64,000 nt of DNA. Origin: Phoenix dactylifera (taxonomy: Eukaryota > Streptophyta > Magnoliopsida > Arecales > Arecaceae). Below are positions 34,501-45,924 of this stretch, piece after piece; the first letter of the stretch is position 1; each line of letters opens with the position of its first letter. The notes under the pieces were generated by a model. That model ran no database searches. It saw only the letters and a list, made by a program, of their open reading frames with translations, and was not told the origin of the DNA. The stretch covers positions 19,657,646-19,721,645 of the forward strand of contig NC_052399.1 in the NCBI RefSeq assembly GCF_009389715.1, given 5' to 3'. A program made the position numbers and the translations under genes.

Positions 34501-37500
34501 AAAAAAGAAGGGTCATTTCAAGGGGAACCAGTCTCCTTAGATGCTCTTCAAGGGGGATCAATCCTCCTAATTCTCCAAAAGAAGAACACTGTGATTTGAA
34601 TTCTCCTCCCATTCATAACAATTAAACAACAATGTATATTCTTTACAGCAATGACAACCTTTTAGAAACTGTCCACACATGAACACATCTAAATTACTAT
34701 CTCTAGCTAAATGACAAAGCACCAACAGACAAATCTAGTAATAATTTTTATCTATTATCCTCTAGCAAAATAAGTTCAAAACATTCCACCCCTTTATAAC
34801 AACCCTGTCCATAAGGTTGATCTTTGTGCTTTAATGGAGGGGGCCAACCAACTTCCTCTTCCCTGTAGCTCGCCCACATAAGGGTAATGCTCGTTGCAAA
34901 TTGGACCACCATCAGGACTTCACTGCCTCCAACTTGCCTCATGTTAATGGCATGAAATAGAGAAGCCTGGAATATAGTATTGTCAATCTTCCTCTCAATA
35001 ACAGGTTTAACGGCTTCCTTAAGCATCTTCCTAATATGTCTTAACTCTTAAGACTTCATCAAATTGCTGTTGTTGCTCTATCATGTTCTTCAAGCATTCC
35101 CAAATCTGTTGATTTGCTTCAGTCGCTTTCTTGGTTGAAAGTGCTTTGAAGCTTTATCTCACCGAATCATCATGAATCTTTAATGGCATATTTATGCCGG
35201 CATAATTATACCAGCATATTTTTGCCATGAAATTGATGGCTTTGAATATTTTTTCCTATCTTGGCAAAACAGTACATATATAGGTGATGTGTCCATTGTT
35301 TTTGGTAAACTATGTGATACATCCCATGACACCATAATATTGATACAACTACATCTAGATATTGGATATCATGGTATGCCTCAACTTTCTCCAACATCTA
35401 CTTGCAGGTCTAGAAATGGTTACGCATCACATTAATACATTAAATATGATACAAAGGGTTGAAAAGAGACAGATCTATATGTGTGTGTACTTGCAACAAG
35501 CACTTCTCAGCTATAAATACACCAAGTTTGACCTTATATATAATAATAATACCTGTGGATAGTATATATAGACATTCTTAAAGGTGGTATGCATAAGATA
35601 TTAATCTGATATTCAAATTTCAGCATCATGGTTTGAAGTTTCCTGTACAGATATGGTTAAGCTTGTATATCCATTTGATATCATTAGGTGTACATATTGT
35701 GAATTATGATTTGTGTTTTTGTTTTTATATTTGTATATAAAGAGATATAATTGACAATATGCACATGAATTTTTAGGTTATACAAGATGCAGACATGGAG
35801 AGGAAAAATGGTCAGAGCATAAAATGGGACTGAGACAGTGGCCAGATGTTTGGGATTGAGATGCATGTAACTAATAGTATAGGAATGACCATAGAACCAG
35901 CTTAGAGGATTAGCTCATCTAAAAATTAGGATCCATGGAAATCCACCCCAATCTACAGTTAAGCTGGAATAATGCCCCTTATATCATGGTTGTCAACCAT
36001 CCAAGCTCTATGATCAAGCTACTCTGGATAAATCTATACTAACAAATCAAGTGCTTTATCAAATAACACTGTTTGCAGAATGACAGTTCACCTTCCCTTG
36101 TCGATATCATATTCATTTAGTATTTATTTTGTTTTGATGTAGATCTGGGCTTACTCAAACTGGAAATGGTACTAATCTTCGGAAAGGACAGCTAACTTGG
36201 AACACATCAAATTTCTAGGAATTGTTTTACAAGGTTTCATGGCTTCAAATACATGTATATGCATAGTAGTGGTACGTGGATATGTGCAATTGCGATTGTT
36301 CTAGAAGAATCCTCAGACTCGATATGGACCACTTTGACCATTACGAGCAGAGCTGAACAAAGTTCAGGAGTGAGATCCGCCACGTCAGAAAGCCGAGTTG
36401 TATGCAAAACTTTCAGAGGCCATAACTTAGTCATACGATACCTGATTGGAATTTTTTTTTTTTTGAAATTGGGTAACTTTTTGAGACAACCATAAGATTG
36501 AATTAGGACGAAATTCTACCGTTTAGGCCCAAAAATAGATTGGTTAAATCGAATTTTTTTTTGTGTAAGACTTTGACCGAGCGTAGCTCTCTATCTAAGA
36601 AGAATCAAGCAGAGTAACAGAATGCAGAGTTGATGTAAAAGTCGAGATCTACCTCCTCAAAAATTTTAGCTTTTATTAGAATATTTCTATTAGTCATTTA
36701 TTTTAGGATACCCAGTCCTATTCAAACTAGGAGAGGAATTCAACCCAAATTGTAAAAGAAGAGACCTTGCTGGTATTATAAATAGAGGCTATATATCTCA
36801 ATTTAAGAGGTGTAGATGATCAATGAAAGAAAAGAAGACAGCCCTACTTTCGCGATTCCTCTCATCTTCTTCTAATTTTCTTTTGAGATATCCGAGTTGA
36901 GCAAGTTGAAAAACTCTTCCTTCTCCCTGATCGGATCAACAATTTAAGAAAACAAAATGAGATTTATCATATTGACAACTAGAATGGGCTTGGAGAGAGC
37001 ATTAGAGAAGAGGTAGGATGGTTGGAGATAGATATAGGAATGGTAGTTAGGCAACTTGGCATTATCTTTTCAACAGAATTTTCTTTTCAAAATTTGTTTC
37101 CATAATCATAATCACCATATAATAAGGTTTCATGTAAACTAATTAATTTCCACTCAAGGGTTAATTAATCATAATGACCTCCCCCTCCCTTATTTTTTAA
37201 TGGATGTACACGTTTGCATTTACACTCTTTATGCAAATTTTGCTATTACAGTTGGGAAAACTTGAAACCCTATAACAAGCAACATCTCCTACAACCTAGC
37301 TTTATATGTTTCCACTTACAATCGAGAAAGGAATGTTGACAATAACAATAAATTTGCACTGACATGACATCATACTGCATAATGTATTTTCCCTAAATTG
37401 GCGATATTGCAGTAACAAATTGAGTAGCAGTATCATATAATATCCATAAGGTTCATATTTGTATAATGAAAGTGAAAGGAAAGACATAGAATGATCATTT

Positions 37501-40500
37501 GTTATATTTAGCACGATGCAACAGCCTACAAAAGTAGGACTAAAAACCAATAATTTATTACCTGGAACCTTTTCAGAACTATCGTTAAGATGTTTGGCAC
37601 CTCATGTATGCTCAACTGCTTTCTGGCTTTAACATATGCCGAACACCTATACATCAAAAGCAAGAGCAAAATCAGACTGAAAAAAAAAGAGGTTTAAATT
37701 TCGCCAACCAAAGGAGGAGTATCATCAAACCTTCCACATCTGTACATGTTCTCTCCATCTAAATCCTCAGAAGCAGTAAATTGTGTGAGCGCATCTTCCA
37801 AAGTCTCAACCCAACCATGTATTTCCAGCGTAAGATCCATAATATTTTCATATCTTTCAGACTCAATATGGCACCTTAGGCACTTAACCTTGTTTCAATG
37901 AGGTAAATCAGTTAGTGTAGTTGACAATGATTTTAATACTACAAATTAACATCAAGTTAAACAACACAAATACTACAGAAAAGTCAAACTTAAATAATTA
38001 CCTTCGACTTCAGCCGACCACCAAAAATCTGTTGCACTAGTGTTGTCTCTTGCAATTTTGGATCCACTTCCTTCTCACCACCAAATCCCTCAAGGCATGT
38101 AGATTGCATAGACATAACTAGAAGCCTGGTTGTATTTTGCATAACGAAGCATGAATGAAAGCATATGTAAGTAAGATATTTTAACAATTTTTTCTGCAGC
38201 AAGACAAAAAAGTAAACCAAAAAGCAAGGATACTGTCAAACTAACGAACTGAGAATCAAAAGAAGTAACCCATTCACTTATTGCACCTTAGAAATTCATG
38301 TGCGTCTTCCTGGTTACCACCACCCATACGACATCCAATGTTCTTCATGTTTGAAAGGATCCTACCGGGAGACAAAGGGCCTCCACCTTCCCGTAGCATG
38401 GAAACATGCTGCTCAAGTTCACACATGAGGCACCAATCTTTGGCTCGGCCTAACATAAAAACAAAGATAAAATCCAAAATTAGAGTAACCAGCCAGATTA
38501 AGTGAACTGGCTTTTTGTTGATTTTACTTTGGAAGAATGAGTACAAGAGTCTGAGTAGTACAGGTTCTTGAATGCGACCTCTGAAGCAAGTACACCATGA
38601 GAGGTTTTGTGCAGGTAAGACATTGCAGGACAGCATTAGCATAGCAACTGCAAGAAACAGCCCGAAGGTCGGATTTTGAAATGTTACATAAGAACTAAAA
38701 GAACTTTCATGATTCATCTATTGCATAATGGTTTCACGGCCTGCAGTCTTGAGGTAAGGTAGAATTTGATACTTTAGAATACAGAAAGTCTTGCACCATT
38801 GAGGAGTGAATTTGGCCAAAAGATGTAATTCTGTGGGTCTTCCAGATGTATCATTTGATCCTAAATTGCAGAGTTGTTGAAAAGCATCTGATGACACTAA
38901 GGGAGGCCTTGGGGTGCCTGGTGGGAGCTGGGGGGCAGTGAAGAGAGAAGGGCATAACAGAGATAATCAATGCATGGCTTCCTTATAACATAAGGATTAT
39001 TATCATGTCAGCTTAAGCATGAGGATTATATTAACATTATTTCTAGATATTAAATCATCAAACCTTACAAATGTATGGATTCACTTATCTTTCTCTAAAC
39101 CATGACATCCTTGGTTCCATATTGGGTTTATAGATTTTTCATATCCTTGTTTGAGATGATAAGTCATAAATTCCTGGCAAAAAGCCTTGTGTATTAAACC
39201 TTGAGACTAATTTTCTGAGAATATAAAGTAGAAGCAGGGGCCACCACCTTCCTGCTTTCAAGTTGTACAGACTCCTAAATCAGCTTTCAAAGCTTTTCCA
39301 AGTTCAATGATCTTGTTTGTGTTGGTGGATGAGACAAATATCAATCTTCACAATCACACTACACCAAAATTACATACTAGCTAACTTCTAGAATGGAATG
39401 TAACCTTTGTCAAGATGATATTTCTATAATTGTTGCAAGAATGTCTAAACAATCATTCTTTGGACTCAAAAACTATAGTATGAAGCATTCTTTTGCTGGA
39501 ATAAAATAAAAAAAAGCAACTGGCTTCAAAAAGCTCGTCAAAGTTTAGAATGACTGAAGTTGATAGATGAGAAAAGAATTATGTTATCGCAAACAGAAAT
39601 TGCTGACAAGCTCTCCTTAGGAATGGAATGAAATAATTTCTGGGCAAAAAAATTAGACAGTAATTACCTCAGCTGTTACATAGGTTTTCTTGCTTCTTAG
39701 CAATGTGTTCTAACACTAATATACCATTCTAAAATGAGAAAGAAATATCTAAATATGCTACAGGCTGCTTTTCACAACTCTAGGAAGAAGCCATCATCCA
39801 AATAAAAGTAACTATTTATGTGGTACCTGTTTCCACAATTAAGAAGCCCTCTTGGAGATATGCCCCAAACTTCGCACTGAAAAAGCCTGACAAGATCCTC
39901 ATAAGAAAACACCAGCTGGCATACCTAAAATTCCAGATCATGAAATGCAAAGCCTTTAGTTATTGCCTTCAAAGAGGAAATCTATGATCAGGTTGTCTAT
40001 AATATGAAAAAAATTAATGCATTTCAAGAAAAAGCATCACCTTATTTTTCTTGTCATTTATCAAGCTCATAAGATTCCGTTTGAGGACTTTTGAAGGTTT
40101 CTTTGATCCTGCCACCTTTGCCCCTTCCATGTTGGAGACCCCATTGCAGCCCTGTGCAACACTTGTTCGGGAGTTTCCTGTGCAGATTAAAAAAATAATA
40201 AGAAGAATAAAAGAAAAAGATTGAAGAGGAGGCAACTAAAACCAAGAAATAGACATCATAGATCACTGAGCAAGTTCTAAGTAACCTACTAGATTCATTG
40301 TCCATGTGGGCATGCCTTTCTTTTCCTTGAGAAGGGTACTCTCTCGATGCTCTCTCAGCCGATTTTTGTGGCAAAGAAGCTGTGCGTCCCAATGTGTATG
40401 GAGGTTTTTTGAAAACTATGCTTCCTTTAGGGGAAAAATTTTCAGCTGAATAGCTCGAGTCAACTGTTTCACTAGCAGAACAAAATCCACCTTCAAAAAA

Positions 40501-43500
40501 CTCAGCTTTCTCTGAAGTGATATTAGCACCCACACCACATCCATTAATCACATTTTTATCCACATGGGATGGGACTGAAATTCCAGGAGAACTGCTTGCC
40601 TTAAGTCCATTCCTAGTTTCATCTGCTAATTTATGAGACTGGTGCAAAGCACTTTTGGCAGTGGATGAACGGCTGGTGTCTCGAATCTCGTGAGTTCCAT
40701 CATCAGGTGTGAAATTCGCAGTTCCTAACTGAAGCCATCAAGGATAAAGCATGGCAGTTAGAAAATGCAACAGAAAAGAAATTATACTTTACAAGTCAGT
40801 GAAGCATATATTGTAGAAACCAACTTAAATAATATGAACCTTATGTTCCAAAGGACGATCCTTTGATGAAAATTCTGTAAACAAGGAGCTTGAATATATA
40901 GTTTGACCATCTGCGCTAATGGCTTCATCATATGCACATGCAGCACTTTCATCATTTTTAAAGGCAACACTTTTTGATCTATTAAGAGCCTGCTTCTCTG
41001 ATAGCTTTCTCCCTGCAGCTGAATCTTGAGGTGTATCAAGTTTCATAACACAAGGATCACTCGATACATTACCAAGAAGATCCCCATGCAGGGGCAGTTC
41101 AATATCATTTCCAAGGAATGATGATTTGACATCATCTAAAAGAGAATTCTGCGGAACTGGAGAAAGGCCACCAGAAAGATTGGAGCTGGTATCTTGCCAT
41201 TGCTGACATTCCTGCTTGTGCCCCAGCCTCCAATGTATTATTTGGCACTTTCCAGAACTGCAAAAATGTGATGAGCTCAAGATGAGAGGGTAAAAAAAAT
41301 CAATTATAAATTGAAATGAAGTTACAGCCAGTATTTGAGAAAAGGGGCGAAGAAGATTCCAACCCTTTTCTAAGTAACAAGTGTATCTGGTCTCCTCAGT
41401 AATAAAAACTGAAAACAAGGAAGCCCAGGTACAACGGTATAATTTTGAATTTCGTTATAAAAATGTCACCATTAATTAACATTATTCACAGTGATTGTAA
41501 CAATCCTCATTTTTTTCTAGATCTAGCAACTCATGAATATGGGGAAGAAGATGTCAATCCTTTCCTCTTTAAATAACAAGTGTATTTTGTCTCAGTATAA
41601 AAATGGAAAACAATGAAAACCAGGTAGGAGGGTTAAAATTGAATTTTGTCATAAAAATATTTTATCAATTAACATTATTCGCAGTGATTGTAAGTATAAT
41701 CCTCATATTTATCAACATCAAGCAAATCTTGACTTCTCAAGTCTACAAGAAGATGATATTTTCTTCTGCGAGTAATTGCTGGGTAGAGCAGCATGGTTGA
41801 TCTCTAGCTGCAGAAAGTTCTAAAATATATGCCCGGAACCAATAATGAATTAATAAACTACCTTGTTCAAATGTTTGATTTCTTTTGCATACAAGAAATA
41901 TGCTATGAACAATTAAAACAGATTTACAGGCCATTTGTCACAGGATATATTTTCTGAAATGATGCTAGAGAAAGAAGTTTCCAATCATAGTCATTCGTAA
42001 AATTGCCAACACAAGCAACCCTTCGTCAGGTATTAAAGTGATGAAGAATTTGTAATATGCTCTGCTCCCCCCTGAGATTTTAACTTTAAAATTGATATGA
42101 GGTACCTCCAGTATCAAAAGAAACCAAAAGAAAATTTCGACGATACAGATCAGGCACTAGAGTTCCAAGCTTGAAGTTTACAAAGGAAATTCAACTCAAA
42201 CAAACCCAACAAATGGAATTTTCACGTTGATGACCACCTTTCTACAAACTCACACTAGAGATAAGCTTGATGATTCCTTACTATCAATGTAGAACGTTAT
42301 TTTGCCCATAAAGAGCAGTATTGGTGGATAAAAAGAAATACTCCAAAGTTTTACTACTGTTTGGTAACCTGATTTAATCTGCATGATGAGCAGCACTTCA
42401 CCTCTGCATCACCTTCTTTGTCAACATGTTCAATTTTTTTTGTTCTCTTCATTTATTCTGTCCTCAAAAATTATATTTTATGATTGTTTGATTCATTTTA
42501 TTCAAATTTATTCAGATGCACTAGTTCATTTGAACCAACATGTTCAGTCCAGAACAGGTCAAATATGGCCACCTAAACAAGAACTTTTTTCCATCCAAAA
42601 TGTGTTTTGTTTTTTGTGAGATGTTTCAACTTGCATAATAATCAAAATGAATTTTAAAGCAACGTTTTCATCCAAAAAAAGAATTTTAAAGAAACATTAT
42701 GATGAAATCTATGGGTTTCCTAACTTATCTTTCAATAACTTATCTGGATGAAAACCACTAGAATGATAGTACAAATTCCATTCAAGAGGTGAAAAGGACA
42801 AGGTTTTATGCTAATGAAATACCTGCTGAATAAGCTCCAGGAATCCCTTATCATTGCAGAAATAATAGAAGGCCTTGTGCAATTTTTTACAGTTCAATCT
42901 TGTATGCTTCCCAAAACACTTTGAATCACAAATTAGAGATGAATCCAATTAGTATTATTATCATATCCTATTTTTCGTTTTTCTTTACTTCTTCTACATG
43001 AAGGGTTATGCTAGCTTATCTAAAGAACCACATTCAAAAATAACAACAAAAAAAATCTAGCTATCCTTTCCTATAAAAAAAATATATATATTTAGTATAA
43101 GATGTTGATTATCCAAAATTTGGCCGCTCAGCTAAACCATAAGTGGTGATCATATTTTTCTTATTTGAAAGACTGATTGGATAATCATTTTTGATACCAG
43201 AGGCAGCCTCCTCAATTGATGGTCCTCAGAAAAAACATATGACTAAAAACCTTTCTGAACAATTCCATGAACGAACAACCTTTTAGTACTTCCAGCAACT
43301 CTCTTCTCTGCTTTATTTCATTTGTTATGAATAATAAGGGAAAGAAAAGAAGGGACTCAGTAAACTAAAGCAGTTCATACATGAATTCGACATTTTGTCA
43401 TGTAGTGCAAATTGATGATTGTGCAGAAGCAAACAGAAAATTGAAGAATAAGTTTAAGAATAAAAAGACCAACTTAATAATGTGGGTAAAGGGGGGAAAT

Positions 43501-43811
43501 CATGATTTTCTTAAACACACATACCAGTATCTGACTGATTTACATCTGGAGCAGCGAGTTGTAGCAGGAGCAAAGCATCTGGCACACTCATGAAAGCCAG
43601 TTTTCAGAGAAGGCCCATCTGGTATAACATCAGCAGATGCCATTGCGTCAACTCTGAGAGCTTCCTCAGCGGCAAACTGTGCAAGCACACTTATCCTGGC
43701 CTTCTTTTTCGAAGTCTCCTTCCATATTCCAAGTAAAATGTAAGAGACCAGAGGGAGCACAACCAAGAACAGAAAAAGACCGGGTATATCAGCTTCCCTT
43801 GGCTGGAGCAT
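28560..43811 (-). CDS. UBP15: Ubiquitin-specific protease, UBP15 type (N-terminal anchor, MYND finger, USP domain)
   Basis: Thirteen coding exons on the minus strand join in one frame to 954 residues: 43525-43811, 40840-41257, 40290-40728, 40041-40177, 39827-39924, 38562-38647, 38287-38449, 38002-38125, 37731-37888, 37562-37646, 30737-30949, 29223-29284 and 28560-29154. All introns are GT/AG. Residues 9-28 form a membrane anchor ([20 protein letters not shown]). A MYND zinc finger spans C76-C113 with all eight metal ligands. After a roughly 300-residue low-complexity region comes the USP domain: Cys box [18 protein letters not shown] with catalytic C461, QEDAHEFLR, zinc-ribbon-like CXXC pairs, His box [12 protein letters not shown] with catalytic H717, and RIDDCEV. 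A Ser/Thr-rich tail follows. The enzyme removes ubiquitin from substrates; Arabidopsis UBP15 and rice LG1 promote cell proliferation and organ or seed size. The N-terminus ([10 protein letters not shown]) and total size match UBP15 rather than UBP16. Confidence 0.93.
31986..32278. mobile_element. MITE with ~46-bp terminal inverted repeats inside UBP15-like intron 10
   Basis: The left arm GCATCTAGCTAGCGTGCTTG, continuing AGATAGGGATGAAAATGGTC then AGATGAAA, is mirrored at 32231-32278. Read on the minus strand the right arm is GCATCTAGCTAGTTTGCTTG then AGATAGGGCTGAAAATGGTC. Only about three mismatches separate the arms. The 200-bp centre (AGATCTGGATCTGAATCTG.. / ..GGATACGGATCCAGATATCC) is also partly self-complementary, so a transcript could fold end to end. 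No coding capacity and no clear target duplication were found. Confidence 0.85.
36240..36950 (+). mobile_element. LTR-like block (possible solo LTR) in intron 10
   Basis: The segment has promoter-like order: a long leader, a TATA box TATAAATAGAGG at 36777-36788, then a leader-like stretch ATGATCAATGAAAGAAAAG and a CT-rich region ending GATCGGATCAACA. Plant Ty3/gypsy LTRs commonly have this arrangement. I could not find a matching second LTR, coding sequence or a clean target duplication, so the limits are approximate and the identity uncertain. Confidence 0.4.
41258..43524 (-). other. UBP15-like intron 2, 2.3 kb
   Basis: This intron splits the MYND zinc finger between KSVRY and SGKCQIIHW. 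It is AT-rich with no gene or clear transposon. A duplicated GTATT..CTCAGTA(A/T)AAA segment near 41395 and 41590 suggests small local duplications. Confidence 0.6.
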
Positions 43812-45892
43812 ATCCCCACCAACATACTCATGTCCACCTCCAGCAATGTGCTACCCAAATGGAACCATACCGAATCATATAAGTTAATGTTTCAACCTGA
43901 ATTTCATGCCATTGTAGAGACATTAGAAATTCTCCCCTTGTTTTACGGTGAACTGGATATGTTAACAGAGCAGAGTCATTATTACATATTTTCCTCTTAG
44001 GGCAAGAATTAAACAAATAGTGCGATAATACATATATAATAACGGAGTTTACAAGAAGAAATTTACCTAATAAAATTTATGCATTTAAGAATCAGATCCA
44101 ATTAGGCATTCCTTCTACGAATATATGGGAGAAAACATCTAGAACTAGTTTCGTTCGCGGGAAAAGAAGGGGAGAAAGTGCGGTCAACGGAAAAACAAAG
44201 AAATGCCTCTTGTTTGGTTGGAGTTTTCAAAGGAAAAATATGAAAAAGTAGCATTTTCATGGGAATACAATTCCCATGTTTCATAAAAAATTCATAGAGG
44301 ACATGGAAAAGCTACTTTTCCACCAGTTAAAAATTAGAGCCCTTTTTTTTCCCAAAGTATCCTTAAGCCATCAAAATCTATGGATAAAGTTTTTCCCTTT
44401 ATTAAGGATATAATAGATATTTCATACAACTTTTTCAGTAGATGCTCAACCAAACATAAGCCACTGAAATGTACCACTCTTTCATGATCAACCAAACATG
44501 CCAAAACTATTTTTCCAAACATCATATTCTTAGAAATCATCTTTCCAGAAAAATTATTCTAGTGAGAAAAAATTCTTCCCACGAACCAAACGAATGCCTA
44601 AGGAAATGTACTCATGGGAAATTAATATAAGTGTAGAAGGCAAAAAGCACATGGAAACAGCATCCTTACAAGTTTTAGTTAATGACCAGCATATAAATAC
44701 AAGCAGGGCATCTTACTTCAAGATTCCAAAGATTCAAGGCACAGGCTTCATGCACCTCATCCTCATGAAGATTCTCAAATAAAACAGCAGAAACCAGAGG
44801 AAAAATTCTACCTTTCACTTCTTGTAACAAATCAAGAGACCTGAAAACAAAATCTTGGAGAAAAAAGATCGGAACCAACATAACATCAAAGGCATAACAG
44901 ATAAGATTCCCAGGTTAAACAACGAAAGCAGTGCAGTTTCTCTGTCAAACCTTTTCCCAACAATCTTTTTCTCCCAAAGAAAATCTTGAGAACAAAACCG
45001 TATCTTTATGCAAAACCAGTAGGCAAACCAGCATTCAAAAGCAAAAACTATATCAAGAAAAATAGCTAAAACGAGAGTACTACAACCGCATTGCTACCTC
45101 TTGCGTGAAGAAGAACCCTGGAAAGAGGGGATAAGGGTAGATTTAGATATGATCCCCTTCACCAAGATCCCTATTTTACCACTCCAAAACCGAAAGGGGT
45201 AAAAATCAGAGGTCTATTTCCGACAAACCCACATGAAATCCAGTGTTCTTACCACCCTTGAACACAAGCCCACATTCCTACGCTCATCCGTTTCAAGAAC
45301 CCATACGACAGATCCCCAACAAAAAGTAGAACCCTATCTCCCCCCAAAACCCATATGAAATCCCGCATTCGCAAACTACTCATAAAGAAAAATCCCTCTT
45401 TTACCTATTCCAGGATAGGGAAACCCGATTAAAACCAGCAAAAAGAACAAAATACCAAAAAAAGATCGATCTTTTTCAAAGAAAAATCTACGAAAAAAAA
45501 CCAGCATTCCTTGAGGGTGCATGATTCCGATGGATTGTTCAAGAAAACAGCAAAAATCCCTCAAAATTCCAAGATAGGAAAAGCCAAGGAAAACAATTAA
45601 AGGAAAAGAAAACCCCTAACAAGACTATTTTCCGACCCAGAAATCTGCAAAAAAAAAAAAAAAAACAGCATTCCTCGAGCGCACCAGACTCCAACGGGGA
45701 AAATCATGGCGGGAACAGGGAAAAGGAGCGGGCTTTTGCTCGCACCTCTGGGGCATTAGAAGAGAGAAATCCACCGGGCCCGGCCTCGCATCCTCCCGAG
45801 ATTCGCCGATTCCTCCGCCCGCGGCTACTATTAAAAAAGAAGAAAGGGGGAAAGCTTTTCCTCCAAGCCGTTCTGCGGCACTCGCTTCACTA

Positions 45893-45923
<31 letters not shown>

Positions 45924-45924
45924 C
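43812..45924 (-). other. UBP15-like 5' UTR, leader intron and probable promoter
   Basis: The coding exon probably begins at 43850, after the acceptor TTTGGGTAG. The upstream leader exon would end at 45746 at the donor CAGAG|GTGCGAG, making a roughly 1.9-kb intron within the 5' UTR. The GC-rich, CT-repeat-bearing block at about 45746-45924, including (CT)13, is the likely first exon and core promoter. The leader intron carries the 500-bp TIR element at 44102-44601. Leader introns of this kind are common in plant housekeeping genes. The TSS itself cannot be fixed from sequence. Confidence 0.5.
44102..44601 (-). mobile_element. 500-bp TIR element, copy 1 (UBP15-like leader intron)
   Basis: It is bounded by the perfect inverted repeat TTAGGCATTC (44102-44111) and GAATGCCTAA (44592-44601). 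Adjacent sequence is GTTTGG-rich, as in PIF/Harbinger-type MITEs with a short T/A target site. There is no transposase. It is homologous over most of its length, in opposite orientation, to 53926-54420: shared blocks include CATAGATTTTGATG, AAAGTAGCTTTTCCA and TTTGAAAACTCCAACCAAAC. Confidence 0.75.

Larger units (their letters stand above)
30950..37561 (-). other. UBP15-like intron 10, 6.6 kb, expanded by repeats
   Basis: This is the largest intron, between the exon ending LTIVLKRFQ and the exon carrying the catalytic histidine. It contains a 293-bp MITE at 31986-32278 and an LTR-like block at about 36.2-36.95 kb. The rest is AT-rich, with short meaningless open frames (for example around 33.0-33.4 kb) and no second gene that I can support. 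Confidence 0.7.
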
